A DNA stretch of 64,000 nucleotides from Paraburkholderia sp. IMGN_8 (GTDB lineage Bacteria; Pseudomonadota; Gammaproteobacteria; Burkholderiales; Burkholderiaceae). The notes below the pieces were generated by a model, which did no database searches, was not told the DNA's origin, and worked only from the letters and a program-made list of their open reading frames with translations. Positions within the stretch are counted from its first letter, which is position 1. Each line of letters begins with the position of its first letter. The translations under genes were made by a program, and so were the position numbers. Positions 44,130 to 53,287 of the stretch are shown piece after piece. The DNA is taken from the NCBI RefSeq assembly GCF_038050405.1, contig NZ_CP150900.1:3348001-3412000 (forward strand), given 5' to 3'.

Positions 44130-44144
44130 CGTAGAGGAAACAGC

Positions 44145-45320
44145 ATGCTGATCGACTTCTTTTATTCGCTACGCGCGGCCAAACTGCCGGTGTCGGTGAA
44201 GGAATATCTGACGCTGCTCGAAGCGCTGAAAGCCAACGTGATCGCACCGTCGCTCGACGACTTCTACTATCTCGCGCGCATCACGCTGGTCAAGGACGAA
44301 CAGTACTTCGACAAGTTCGACCAGGCGTTCGGCGCGTATTTCAACGGTGTCGCGCAAACCTCGGAGCTCGCCTTCGACGTCCCGCTCGACTGGCTAAAGA
44401 AGAAGCTGCAACGCGATCTGTCGCCCGAGGAGAAAGCGCAGATCGAAGCGATGGGCGGCCTCGACAAGCTGATGGAGCGCCTCAAGGAACTGTTCGACGA
44501 ACAGAAAGAGCGCCACGAAGGCGGCAGCAAATGGATCGGCACGGGCGGCACGTCGCCGTTCGGCAACGGCGGCTACAACCCGGAGGGCGTGCGCATCGGC
44601 AGCGATGCGGCGGGCAATCGCACTGCGGTCAAGGTGTGGGAAGCGCGCGCCTACCGCGATTACGACGACCAGGTCGAAATCGGCACGCGCAATATCAAGA
44701 TCGCGCTGCGCCGCTTGCGCCGTTTCGCGCGCGAAGGCGCCGCCGAAGAGCTCGATCTGCCCGACACGATCCGCAGCACCGCCGCGAACGCCGGCTGGCT
44801 CGACCTGAAGATGGTGCCGGAGCGGCACAACAAGGTGAAAGTACTGATGCTGCTCGACGTGGGCGGCTCGATGGACGATCACATCAAACGCACCGAAGAA
44901 CTGTTTTCGGCCGCCAAGGCTGAGTTCAAGCACCTCGAGTTCTACTACTTCCACAACTGCGTGTACGACTTCCTGTGGAAGAACAATCGCCGCCGCCACG
45001 CCGAGCGGATGCCGACGTGGGACGTGCTGCACAAGTTCACGCCGGATTACAAGCTGATCTTCGTCGGCGATGCAACGATGAGTCCGTACGAAGTGCTGCA
45101 ACCGGGCGGCTCGGTCGAATACAACAACCCCGAAGCCGGCGCCGTGTGGCTGCGGCGCCTCGCGGATCATTTCCCGCATTATGCGTGGCTGAATCCGGAG
45201 CCGGAGGGCTTGTGGGCGTACCGGCAGTCGGTCAGCGCAATCCGCGAAGTGCTCGGCCACCGCATGTATCCGCTCACGCTCGCCGGCCTCGAAACGGCAA
45301 TGCGCATGCTGAGCAAATAA
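44145..45320 (+). CDS. VWA-domain (CoxE-like) protein
   Basis: 391 residues from the ATG at 44145, with AGAGGA upstream. The N-terminal helical region (LIDFFYSLRAAKLPVSVKEYLTLL) is followed by a Gly-rich loop region (about 125-155) and a VWA domain with the metal-site motif DVGGSMDDH (about residues 243-251), replacing DxSxS with DVGGS. The C-terminal TLAGLETAMRML is typical of CoxE/YehP-like partners of MoxR ATPases. With the upstream AAA ATPase it likely forms a chaperone for a metalloenzyme or membrane complex; the client is not visible here. Confidence 0.9.
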   Translation: MLIDFFYSLRAAKLPVSVKEYLTLLEALKANVIAPSLDDFYYLARITLVKDEQYFDKFDQAFGAYFNGVAQTSELAFDVPLDWLKKKLQRDLSPEEKAQIEAMGGLDKLMERLKELFDEQKERHEGGSKWIGTGGTSPFGNGGYNPEGVRIGSDAAGNRTAVKVWEARAYRDYDDQVEIGTRNIKIALRRLRRFAREGAAEELDLPDTIRSTAANAGWLDLKMVPERHNKVKVLMLLDVGGSMDDHIKRTEELFSAAKAEFKHLEFYYFHNCVYDFLWKNNRRRHAERMPTWDVLHKFTPDYKLIFVGDATMSPYEVLQPGGSVEYNNPEAGAVWLRRLADHFPHYAWLNPEPEGLWAYRQSVSAIREVLGHRMYPLTLAGLETAMRMLSK

Positions 45321-45360
45321 TCGGGTCGCGCTTTATCCTCAACTATAAGAAAACATCTGC

Positions 45361-46581
45361 ATGAGTCCGTTTTCATCGCCTGATTTGTCCCCTGCCACCG
45401 TATTGCCCGGGCGTCTCAAACCGTTCGCCGACACCGCGCTGTCAGCCGTCGTCGCCGGCTTCGTCGCGATGATGACCGGCTACACCAGTTCGCTGGTGCT
45501 GATGTTCCAGGCGGGCCAGGCCGCGCATCTGACCGATGCGCAGATTTCGTCGTGGATCTGGGCGTTGTCGATCGGTATGGCGGTCTGCACGATCGGCCTC
45601 TCGCTGCGTTTTCGCGCGCCGATCGTGATCGCATGGTCGACGCCCGGCGCGGCGCTGCTGGTGTCGTCGCTGCCGCATGTGACTTACGCGGAGGCGATCG
45701 GCGCGTTTATCGTCTGCGCGTTGCTGCTGACCGTGGTCGGCCTGACCGGCTGGTTCGATACGCTGATGAAGAAAATCCCCGCGGGCATCGCATCGGCATT
45801 GCTGGCGGGCATTCTGTTCGAAATCGGCATCGAGATTTTCCGCGCCGCGCAATTCCAGACCGCCCTCGTGCTGACGATGTTCTTCACGTACCTGATCGTC
45901 AAACGTCTCGTACCGCGCTACGCGATCGTGACGACGCTGATCGTCGGCACGGCCGCCGCCGGCGGCCTCGGCTTGCTCGATTTCAGCCGCTTTCATGTCG
46001 CGCTCGCCCATCCAGTGTTCACGATGCCGGCGTTCTCGGTGGCCGCGAGCATCAGCATCGGGATTCCGCTGTTCGTCGTCGCGATGGCGTCGCAGAACGT
46101 GCCGGGCATTGCCGTGCTGCGCGCCGACGGTTACACGACGCCGTCCGCGCCGCTGATTTCGACGACCGGCATCGTCTCGCTGTTGCTCGCGCCGTTCGGC
46201 TCGCACGGCATCAATCTTGCGGCGATCACGGCGGCGATCTGCACCGGCCCCGAGGCGCACGAAAACCGCGACAAGCGTTACACCGCGGCGGTCTGGTGCG
46301 GCATTTTCTATCTGATCGCCGGGATTTTCGGTGCCACCATCGCCGCGCTGTTCGCGGCCTTGCCGAAGGCGCTGGTCGTCTCCGTCGCCGCGCTGGCGCT
46401 CTTTGGTTCGATCATGAGCGGCCTCGCCAACGCGATGCACGACCCCAAACAGCGCGAGGCGGCGCTGGTGACGTTCATGGTGACGGCCTCGGGCCTCACC
46501 CTGCTGTCAATCGGCTCGGCATTCTGGGGACTGGTTGCGGGCGTGCTGACGCAACTGGTGCTGAACGCGCGCCGCGCCTGA
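45361..46581 (+). CDS. benE: Benzoate/H+ symporter BenE-family transporter
   Basis: 406 residues with about eleven to twelve membrane segments covering nearly the whole length (for example LSAVVAGFVAMMTGYTSSLVLMF, ALSIGMAVCTIGLSL). Diagnostic BenE patterns include IVIAWSTPGAALLVSS, VASISIGIPLFVVAMASQNVPG and GSHGINLAAITAAICTGPEAHE. No benzoate-degradation genes are nearby, so the substrate may be another aromatic acid. It follows the AAA/VWA pair by 40 bases, possibly on the same transcript. Confidence 0.9.
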   Translation: MSPFSSPDLSPATVLPGRLKPFADTALSAVVAGFVAMMTGYTSSLVLMFQAGQAAHLTDAQISSWIWALSIGMAVCTIGLSLRFRAPIVIAWSTPGAALLVSSLPHVTYAEAIGAFIVCALLLTVVGLTGWFDTLMKKIPAGIASALLAGILFEIGIEIFRAAQFQTALVLTMFFTYLIVKRLVPRYAIVTTLIVGTAAAGGLGLLDFSRFHVALAHPVFTMPAFSVAASISIGIPLFVVAMASQNVPGIAVLRADGYTTPSAPLISTTGIVSLLLAPFGSHGINLAAITAAICTGPEAHENRDKRYTAAVWCGIFYLIAGIFGATIAALFAALPKALVVSVAALALFGSIMSGLANAMHDPKQREAALVTFMVTASGLTLLSIGSAFWGLVAGVLTQLVLNARRA

Positions 46582-46825
46582 AGCGTCGACGAAAAAACGG
46601 CGGCTGAAATCCGCATGAACTGTTCGCCGGGGGCAGGTGTCCACACTGCATCAGGCGATCCGCCATAGAATAGAAGTATCCGGCAGCGTTTCCCGGCAAG
46701 ATGACGGGCAAATGCTGCAGCGTGACCCGCGGCCGCCAGGGCTTTTTGTATTTTTTGTACTTTTTGTCCGGCGGCGACCTCATTTTTCCTGAACCATGGC
46801 GCACCTACGCCCTGAAGGCTCGAAC

Positions 46826-47779
46826 ATGACAACCGCACTCGACCAACTCAAGCAATACACCACCGTCGTGGCCGATACCGGCGACTTCCAGCAGCTCGCC
46901 CAATACAAGCCGCAGGACGCGACCACCAATCCGTCGCTGATTCTGAAGGCCGTGCAGAAGGACGATTACCGTCCGCTGCTCGAAAAGACCGTGAAAGAGC
47001 ACGCGTCGAAGCCGGTCGGCACGATCATCGATCATCTGCTGATCGCATTCGGCACCGAAATCCTCAAGATCATTCCGGGCCGCGTGTCGACCGAAGTGGA
47101 CGCGCGCCTGTCGTTCGACACTCAAGCGTCGATTGCGAAGGGCCGCGAACTGATCGGCCTGTACCAGGAAAAGGGCATCGGCCGCGAACGCGTGCTGATC
47201 AAGCTGGCTTCCACCTGGGAAGGCATCCGCGCCGCCGAAGTACTGCAGAAAGAAGGCATCCGCTGCAACATGACGCTGCTGTTCTCGCTCGCGCAGGCGG
47301 CCGCCTGTGCCGAAGCGGGTGCGCAGCTGATTTCGCCGTTCGTCGGCCGCATCTACGACTGGTACAAGAAGAACGCCGGCAGCGCGTGGGACGAAGCGAA
47401 AGACGGCGGCGCCAACGATCCTGGCGTCAAATCGGTGCGCCGCATCTACGCGTACTACAAGAAGTTCGGCTACAAAACGGAAGTGATGGGCGCGAGCTTC
47501 CGCACGCCGGGTCAGATCCTCGAACTGGCCGGCTGCGATCTGCTGACCATCAGCCCGGATCTGCTGCAAAAGCTGCAGGAGAGCACCGAGAAGGTCGAGC
47601 GCAAGCTGTCGCCGGAGATTGCCACAGGTGCCGACATCGCACGCGTGCCGGTCGACGAATCGTCGTTCCGTTTCCTCGTCAACGACGAAGCAATGGCGTC
47701 AGAAAAGCTCGCCGAAGGCATTCGCGCATTCGCTGCGGACGCCGTCAAGCTGGAAAAGCTGATCGAAGCGCTGCGTTAA
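46826..47779 (+). CDS. tal: Transaldolase
   Basis: 317 residues. Start at 46826 (GAAGG seven bases upstream; an ATG at 46796 is in frame). TIM barrel of the pentose phosphate pathway exchanging sedoheptulose-7-phosphate and glyceraldehyde-3-phosphate. Family signature [10 protein letters not shown] (residues 31-40), the Schiff-base Lys126 in [12 protein letters not shown], and [19 protein letters not shown] and [13 protein letters not shown] follow. Full length. A strong hairpin after the gene may be the terminator. Confidence 0.97.
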   Translation: MTTALDQLKQYTTVVADTGDFQQLAQYKPQDATTNPSLILKAVQKDDYRPLLEKTVKEHASKPVGTIIDHLLIAFGTEILKIIPGRVSTEVDARLSFDTQASIAKGRELIGLYQEKGIGRERVLIKLASTWEGIRAAEVLQKEGIRCNMTLLFSLAQAAACAEAGAQLISPFVGRIYDWYKKNAGSAWDEAKDGGANDPGVKSVRRIYAYYKKFGYKTEVMGASFRTPGQILELAGCDLLTISPDLLQKLQESTEKVERKLSPEIATGADIARVPVDESSFRFLVNDEAMASEKLAEGIRAFAADAVKLEKLIEALR

Positions 47780-47798
47780 ACCCGCCTTCTTCGCTTCA

Positions 47799-47843
47799 GC
47801 GCGCGGCCCTGAGCCTTGCGGTTCAGGGCCGCGCGCCGTTTCT
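47799..47843 (+). terminator. Candidate terminator hairpin of tal
   Basis: A perfect 14-base stem GCGCGCGGCCCTGA / TCAGGGCCGCGCGC with a ten-base loop, 19 bases after the tal stop. Only a short T-run (CGTTTCT) follows, so termination may be partly factor-dependent. Confidence 0.55.
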
Positions 47844-48001
47844 GGCGGCGTTTTATTGGGTCCACGTCACGCCCGCCGCCCTTCCAATACAAAGTCACAA
47901 TTGCTGCCACAACAGACGACTACAATCGTCTGCACGCCCACTCCTCCTGGCCGTTGGCCGAAGGCGCGCGGCGCCGCTGACCCACATTCCGGGAGACGAT
48001 C

Positions 48002-48418
48002 ATGTACGTTCAGCCTTACGTTTTCTTCAACGGCCGTTGCGAAGAAGCGTTGAAGTTTTACGGCGAAGCAATCGGCGCCGAAGTGTTATTCCAGATGCGC
48101 TACAAGGAGGCGCCGCCTGACGCGCAGAGCCAGATGCGCCCTGACACGGAGGACAAGATCATGCACGCGAGCATCAAAAGCGGTTCGACGACCTGGATGG
48201 CGTCCGACGGCCACTGCGACCCCGATGCTGGTCCGATGAACGGTTTCAGCCTGTCCCTGACGGCCGACGACGCGGCATCGGCCGAAAAATACTTCAATGC
48301 ACTGGCCGACGGCGGAAAGATCACTATGCCGTGGCAAGCCACCTTCTGGAGCAAAGGCTTCGGGATGGTGGTGGACCGCTTCGGCCTCGGCTGGATGGTG
48401 ACGGTGCCGGAGGAGTAA
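48002..48418 (+). CDS. VOC-superfamily protein, PhnB-like
   Basis: 138 residues. The first third YVQPYVFFNGRCEEALKFYGEAIGAEVLFQMRY is typical of PhnB/glyoxalase-like proteins (paired beta-alpha-beta-beta-beta units), ending in the mirrored VVDRFGLGWMVTVP. The GGGAGA site precedes the ATG. These small cytoplasmic dimers have diverse or unknown activities. Monocistronic. Confidence 0.88.
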   Translation: MYVQPYVFFNGRCEEALKFYGEAIGAEVLFQMRYKEAPPDAQSQMRPDTEDKIMHASIKSGSTTWMASDGHCDPDAGPMNGFSLSLTADDAASAEKYFNALADGGKITMPWQATFWSKGFGMVVDRFGLGWMVTVPEE

Positions 48419-48487
48419 GACCGTCACGCGTGGCGGGCGCGGCTGCGGCTACCGCAGTCGGCCCCGGCCGCGGCGGACTGCGCCGCC

Positions 48488-49612
48488 TTAAGCCTTCAGC
48501 AAGGTCCGCGTGTGCCGGTCGATGTTCCAGTTCGGCTCGGTTTCCAGCAGCAAGGCGCGCAGCCGGTCGACCTGTTCCACCAACCGCTGCCCGAGCCAAT
48601 AGGGCCCCTGCAAATCGGGCGGCAGTGTCAACGCCGCGTCAGGGTGCGCTTGCGCGAGCGGCAACGCGGGCGGAATCCTGAAATGCGTCGCGCGGCCAAA
48701 TCGCAGGCCGCGCGCCGTTGCCAGCAGGATGCCTCGCACCGCGCGCACCTCGATCCCGCACTCCTGTGCAAACGCGGCGCGCGTCACGGCGTCGGCACGC
48801 ATCAGCGGGCCGCTCGCCAGCAGTTCCAGCGAACTAAGCACCGAGCGATGCAGACGCTGGATCTCTTCGAGCCTTGCCTGCGGCACATCGATCTCCTTGG
48901 CCACCGAGGGCATCAGCGAGCGCAACTGCACCAGCCGCTGGTTGATCCTCAGAAAGCTTTTGACCTGCTCGTCTTCGCTGATCGTTTCGCCTTGTAGCAG
49001 CCGCGCGTAGATCCGCGCACATTCGCGCAGATTGTCGGCGAGGCCGTAGCGCCACGAATAGGTTGCGTGCAGCGGCAGTGCGAACGAAAAGGCCAGCGCG
49101 ATCACGATGCCGATCAGCACGTTCAGCGTGCGCCACAGGCCGACGTCGATCGGATTGTTGCCATGGCCCGCGACGATGCACATCGTGATCGCCGTCAGCA
49201 GACCGATATAGCCGGACGAGCCGATCGCGAACCACGCGCAGATCGCGGCGACGATCGACATCAGTACATAGGTGAGCGGCAGCGAGCCGATCAGATCCTG
49301 TTGCAGGATCAGCACCAAACCAATCGACGCGCCGAGCAAAGTTCCCGCTGCCCGTTCCGCCGCCTTCTTGCGGATATTGCCGTGATGCTGCAAACCGCCG
49401 ATTACCACCAGCAAGGTCACCGACGACCAGATGCCGTGCGGGATGTCGATACCGGTCGTGGCGAGAATCGACACCAGCATCGCGAGGCCGACGCGCAGAC
49501 TATGCAACACCCTTGCATGGCGATAGCGGTAATACGGCGACGCGACCGCGCGCACCATGCGGCTGATGGCCGAACGGCGGGTAATCACGGTGTGAGAATC
49601 GGCAGGGACCAT
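48488..49612 (-). CDS. FUSC-family inner-membrane protein
   Basis: 374 residues. The start at 49612 (MVPADSHTVITRRSAISR) is preferred over the far longer upstream frame, which has no site and an unlikely composition. FUSC/YccS-type layout: several membrane segments in the first half (LRVGLAMLVSILATTGI, WSSVTLLVVIGGLQ with the conserved HHGNIRKKAAERAAGTLLGA loop, LVLILQQDLIGS and onward) and a soluble, helical C-terminal half. Fusaric-acid-resistance-like and DUF2955-like proteins share this, with roles in aromatic-acid efflux or cell-envelope support. Substrate unknown. Confidence 0.85.
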   Translation of the reverse strand: MVPADSHTVITRRSAISRMVRAVASPYYRYRHARVLHSLRVGLAMLVSILATTGIDIPHGIWSSVTLLVVIGGLQHHGNIRKKAAERAAGTLLGASIGLVLILQQDLIGSLPLTYVLMSIVAAICAWFAIGSSGYIGLLTAITMCIVAGHGNNPIDVGLWRTLNVLIGIVIALAFSFALPLHATYSWRYGLADNLRECARIYARLLQGETISEDEQVKSFLRINQRLVQLRSLMPSVAKEIDVPQARLEEIQRLHRSVLSSLELLASGPLMRADAVTRAAFAQECGIEVRAVRGILLATARGLRFGRATHFRIPPALPLAQAHPDAALTLPPDLQGPYWLGQRLVEQVDRLRALLLETEPNWNIDRHTRTLLKA

Positions 49613-49736
49613 GGCGGCGCGACGGACGCTTTGAAGAACGGTTCCGCTATCGTGCACCAGAGTGCCCCTGAACGACAAACGCCCGCAAACTTTCGTTTGC
49701 GGGCGCTGCGCCTTGAAGCGAGGTGGAGCGGCTTGT

Positions 49737-51287
49737 TCAGCCTTCGACCGCGTCCAGATAGTCTTCCGGACGGGTGCGGTCTTCGGCGCGCTGCATGCCG
49801 AGCACACGCACCAGAATACTCACCACCACCGCCACCACCAGGTTCACGACCAGCGACCACACTGCCGCGTAGCCCGGAATCGCGAAACCGAACAGGTGAA
49901 TCGTGAAGATCGAGCTCGCCAGCTTCAGCGAAATCGCCATCCACGTGCCGGTTGCGATGCCGGCCGCCCAGCCGAGCAGCAAACCGCGGTAGTCGAGCAT
50001 ACGCGTATACAGACCCAGCACGATCGCCGGCAGCGTCTGGATGATCCAGATGCCGCCCAGCAACTGCAACTGGATCGCGTAGGTGAGCGGCAGTCCCAGA
50101 ATGAACGCCACCGCGCCGACCTTGACGATCAGCGACACCAGCTTCGCGACATTGGTCTCCTGCTCATGCGACATGTTGCGGTTGACGAACTCCTTGTGGA
50201 TGTTGCGCGTGTAAAGGTTCGCTGCCGCAATCGACATGATCGCCGCCGGCACCAGCGCGCCGATGCCGATCGCCGCGAACGCGACGCCGACGAACCACGA
50301 CGGAAAGAAGTGCAGGAACAGCGCCGGCACCGCGAAGTTCGGGCCGAACGCCTTGAAGTACGGTGCGAATTCCGGCATGTCCTTCACGCCCGCTGCGAGC
50401 GCCATGAAGCCGAGCAGCGCGAGCAGACCGAGCACCAGCGAGTAAGCCGGCAACATCGCCATATTGCGGCGGATCGTGTTACCCGAATTCGACGACAGGA
50501 TGGCCGTGATCGAGTGCGGATACAGGAACAGCGCAAGGGCCGAGCCGATGGCGAGCGTCGCATACGCGCTGTAGCCGTTCAGGCTCGACACGTCCGGCGC
50601 CTTCAGCAGCAGCTTGGCCGGCGGCACCACGCCGAAGATATGGCCGAAGCCGCCGAGCTGCGGCGGAATCACGATGATCGCGGCGGCAATCGTGATGTAG
50701 ATCAGCACGTCCTTGACGACGGCGATCATCGCCGGCGCGCGCAGGCCCGACGTGTACGTGTACGCCGCCAGAATCGCGAACGCGATGATCAGCGGCAGAT
50801 CGCCGACGAAGCCCGTGGTGTCGAAACCCAGCGCGCCGATCACCACTTCGATACCGACCAGTTGCAGCGCGATGTACGGCATTGTCGCGAGGATACCGGT
50901 CACCGCAACGGCGAGCGCCAGCATCCGGCTGCCATAACGGGCGGATACGAAGTCGGCCGATGTCACGTAGCCCTGACGTTTGGCGATGCTCCACAGTTTC
51001 GGGAACACGACGAACGCGAACGGATAGATCAGGATCGTGTACGGCAGCGCGAAGAAGCCCGTGGCGCCCGCGCCGAACACGAGCGCCGGCACGGCGATGA
51101 AGGTGTACGCGGTGTACAGGTCGCCGCCCAGCAGGAACCAGGTGACGATTGTGCCGAAGCGCCGGCCGCCGAGGCCCCACTCTTCCAGATGGGCCAGATC
51201 GCCGCGCCGCCAGTGGGCCGCGATAAAGCCCAGAATGGTGACGCCGACAAAAAACAGAACGAAGACGAAAGTTGCGGTGGCGTTCAT
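49737..51287 (-). CDS. Sodium:solute symporter (SSS) family permease
   Basis: 516 residues with about thirteen membrane segments. The start at 51287 is set by AAGGGGG upstream and by a TAATG overlap with the stop of the small DUF3311 gene upstream. SSS hallmarks: GLGGRRFGTIVTWFLLGGDLYTAYTFI near the first segments, GFFALPYTILIYP, and ALQLVGIEVVIGALG. Related permeases carry acetate, pyruvate or lactate (MctP-like). The DUF3311 partner is probably a small accessory subunit. Confidence 0.9.
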   Translation of the reverse strand: MNATATFVFVLFFVGVTILGFIAAHWRRGDLAHLEEWGLGGRRFGTIVTWFLLGGDLYTAYTFIAVPALVFGAGATGFFALPYTILIYPFAFVVFPKLWSIAKRQGYVTSADFVSARYGSRMLALAVAVTGILATMPYIALQLVGIEVVIGALGFDTTGFVGDLPLIIAFAILAAYTYTSGLRAPAMIAVVKDVLIYITIAAAIIVIPPQLGGFGHIFGVVPPAKLLLKAPDVSSLNGYSAYATLAIGSALALFLYPHSITAILSSNSGNTIRRNMAMLPAYSLVLGLLALLGFMALAAGVKDMPEFAPYFKAFGPNFAVPALFLHFFPSWFVGVAFAAIGIGALVPAAIMSIAAANLYTRNIHKEFVNRNMSHEQETNVAKLVSLIVKVGAVAFILGLPLTYAIQLQLLGGIWIIQTLPAIVLGLYTRMLDYRGLLLGWAAGIATGTWMAISLKLASSIFTIHLFGFAIPGYAAVWSLVVNLVVAVVVSILVRVLGMQRAEDRTRPEDYLDAVEG

Positions 51288-51526
51288 TATTGCGCGCCCC
51301 CTTGCGGACGGCCCGTCGAGCGGGTCTTGGTCTTGAAGTACACGAGCGCCGTGATGACCGCGCTGATCAGCACCCACAGGAGCTGATACCAGTAGAAGAA
51401 GGGAAAGTCGAACAGTTGCGGTTCGACCTTGTTATATGACGGCACCCAGATCATCGCGATCCAGGGCAGCAGCAGCAACCATAGCCAGCGCTTGCTGGCT
51501 TTGTTCGCGTCGGCGTCGTGAGCCAT
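51287..51526 (-). CDS. DUF3311-family small membrane protein
   Basis: 79 residues. Two membrane helices (WLWLLLLPWIAMIWVP and WYQLLWVLISAVITALVYF) with a conserved-looking PFFYWYQ between; this is the DUF3311 pattern that accompanies SSS permeases. AGGAGGAG lies before the ATG. Its TAA shares one base with the ATG of the symporter (TAATG), so translation is coupled. Confidence 0.88.
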   Translation of the reverse strand: MAHDADANKASKRWLWLLLLPWIAMIWVPSYNKVEPQLFDFPFFYWYQLLWVLISAVITALVYFKTKTRSTGRPQGGAQ

Positions 51527-51902
51527 GACGTCTCCTCCTACCTATTATTGAAATGTTGGCCCGTGTTTTGACGGGTGGCGGTTCCCGCAGCGGGCGGCCG
51601 CCGCCGGATAAGCAACAGGCGCCCCGAAAGCTTCGAAAGAGTATAGGAGCCGCGAACGTGCGGTCAAGCAGGGACGACCCGAGGCGAGACGGTGCTTTGA
51701 TGCAGATGGGACAGACGGCTCGACGCAGGGCGGCCTACAGCGGGTGGCCGTGCGCGCGCCTGAGTGAAAAGCGGCTTGGCCGTTTGATGCGCGGTGGGTT
51801 CCGGCCTCGCGAAGCGCCGCGTGGCGCGACGGCGCAGTGCGCAGGGCCGGACACTGCTTCGCGCCGGGCGAGCCACCTTGCCCGGCCCGGCTGCTTCGAT
51901 CG
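51527..51902. other. 376-base stretch without a supported gene
   Basis: It lies between the DUF3311 gene and the end of the spermidine-synthase-like gene, both on the minus strand. It should hold the promoter of the symporter unit near TCCTACCTATTATTGAAATG (about 51536-51555). No frame is convincing and no hairpin with a T-run was seen. Confidence 0.5.
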
Positions 51903-52817
51903 TCAGATCGAGAACGAGCTGCCCTTCTGCCCGGTCGATTCCTGCAGACCCTTGATCCACTTGCGGGCCGGCAGGCCAAGTTCCGCTTCGATCAGCCTGG
52001 CGCGCGCTTGCAGCGCCGTGAACGGCACGTCGAGCGCCGGGCCCGAGAACGCGATCGCGATGCGATTGCCGTCGTGCACTTCCGGTAACGCGACGACGCG
52101 GCCGTCGAACGCTTCGTTCAAACGCTTCATGTTGCGCACGAAGCTCGGATGATCGCCGAACAGGTTCACCGTCACCACGCCCGCGTCGGTCAGACACGCG
52201 CGCACTGCGCGATAGAAGCCGACGCTGTCGAGCACCGGGCCGCGCGCGGTCGCATCGTAGACGTCGACTTGCAGCGCGCCGATCGTGCCGTGGTTGTCGC
52301 GGTCGTTGACAAAGTCCCACGCGTCGGTTTCGTGCACGGTCAGGCGTGCATCGTCGTGCGGCAATTCGAACATCGTCCGCGCAGCAACGACGACGGCCGG
52401 ATTCAACTCGACCGCCTCGACCTTCGCGCGCTTCAGGAAGCGGTGGGCGAACTTGGTCAGCGCCGCTGCGCCAAGACCGAGCTGGACGATGCGCCTGGGT
52501 GTTTCGATGAATAGCAGCCAGGCCATCATCTGCTGCGCGTATTCGAGTTCGATGTGATCCGGCTTGCGCAGACGCATTGCGCCTTGAACCCATTCCGTGC
52601 CGAAATGCAGGAAGCGCACGCCGCCCTCTTCCGAGAACGTGACAGGAGCGAAACGCGGCTTGCGCGGCGCTTCGATTTGCGGCGCGTCGCGCAGATCGTC
52701 GTCGTGCAGTGCACGCTTGTTGTTGCGCACTACTTTCTGTTTGCTGCCCGCGGTGTCGGCGTCTTGATTGCGGAAAGCACGCGCTTCAGCCGAAGCGCGC
52801 TTGATCAATTTCGTCAT
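51903..52817 (-). CDS. Spermidine synthase-like protein
   Basis: 304 residues. The N-terminal 50 residues are basic and low in complexity. The core is a Rossmann-fold of the spermidine-synthase/SAM-methyltransferase type: GGVRFLHFGTEWVQGAM, IVQLGLGAAALTKFAHRFL (dinucleotide-like loop), VEAVELNPAVVVAART with the acidic end of strand 2, and VDVYDATARG at the catalytic loop. Binding-site loops differ from true SpeE, so the substrate (putrescine or another amine) is uncertain. The start ATG overlaps the stop of the upstream glycosylase gene (ATGA). Confidence 0.83.
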   Translation of the reverse strand: MTKLIKRASAEARAFRNQDADTAGSKQKVVRNNKRALHDDDLRDAPQIEAPRKPRFAPVTFSEEGGVRFLHFGTEWVQGAMRLRKPDHIELEYAQQMMAWLLFIETPRRIVQLGLGAAALTKFAHRFLKRAKVEAVELNPAVVVAARTMFELPHDDARLTVHETDAWDFVNDRDNHGTIGALQVDVYDATARGPVLDSVGFYRAVRACLTDAGVVTVNLFGDHPSFVRNMKRLNEAFDGRVVALPEVHDGNRIAIAFSGPALDVPFTALQARARLIEAELGLPARKWIKGLQESTGQKGSSFSI

Positions 52818-53287
52818 GTAAGGATGTCGCGCCAGAGACGCAATTTTTGGTCGAACGAGAGCATAGCATTCGCCGGACTCGACGAAGGCAATACGAGGGT
52901 GGCGTAGCCGGCTTCGCCGATCACCGGCGCGAAGCGGCCTGCCGTCTTGCCGTTGAAGCAGACTTTGCGCAACAGCGGCGCATGCTCGCGCAGCGATGCG
53001 AAGTCATTCGGTTGCGCGTTGCGGATCGCCGCATCCAGGCTCCCCTCGCGATGGCACGCTGCGAGCACGTCCCATACGCCGATGCCATGGACGAGTACGC
53101 GCTTGAGACGTTCTTCGTAAGCGAGCCCGGCAAGCGGTTCGTCGAGCACCGTGCCGAGCAGGCGCCAGAACTGGTTACGCGGATGCGCGTAGTACTGCGT
53201 CGCGGCGAGCGATGCCTCGCCGGGAAAGCTGCCGAGAATCAGCGTATGTGTATCCGCGGCGACCACCGGTGGAAAGCCGCGCAACAT
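52814..53287 (-). CDS. DNA-deoxyinosine (hypoxanthine) glycosylase
   Basis: 157 residues of the UDG superfamily, family 6 (HDG) type. Visible are LILGSFPGEASLAATQYYAHPRNQFWRLL (motif 1 region with the typical GSFPG and HPRNQFW), GIGVWDVLAACHREGSLD, and the C-terminal SSSPANAMLSFDQKL loop. It removes deaminated adenine (hypoxanthine) and some uracil from DNA. The gene overlaps both neighbours: its ATG shares a base with the ubiC stop (TAATG) and its stop overlaps the next start (ATGA). Confidence 0.9.
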   Translation of the reverse strand: MLRGFPPVVAADTHTLILGSFPGEASLAATQYYAHPRNQFWRLLGTVLDEPLAGLAYEERLKRVLVHGIGVWDVLAACHREGSLDAAIRNAQPNDFASLREHAPLLRKVCFNGKTAGRFAPVIGEAGYATLVLPSSSPANAMLSFDQKLRLWRDILT

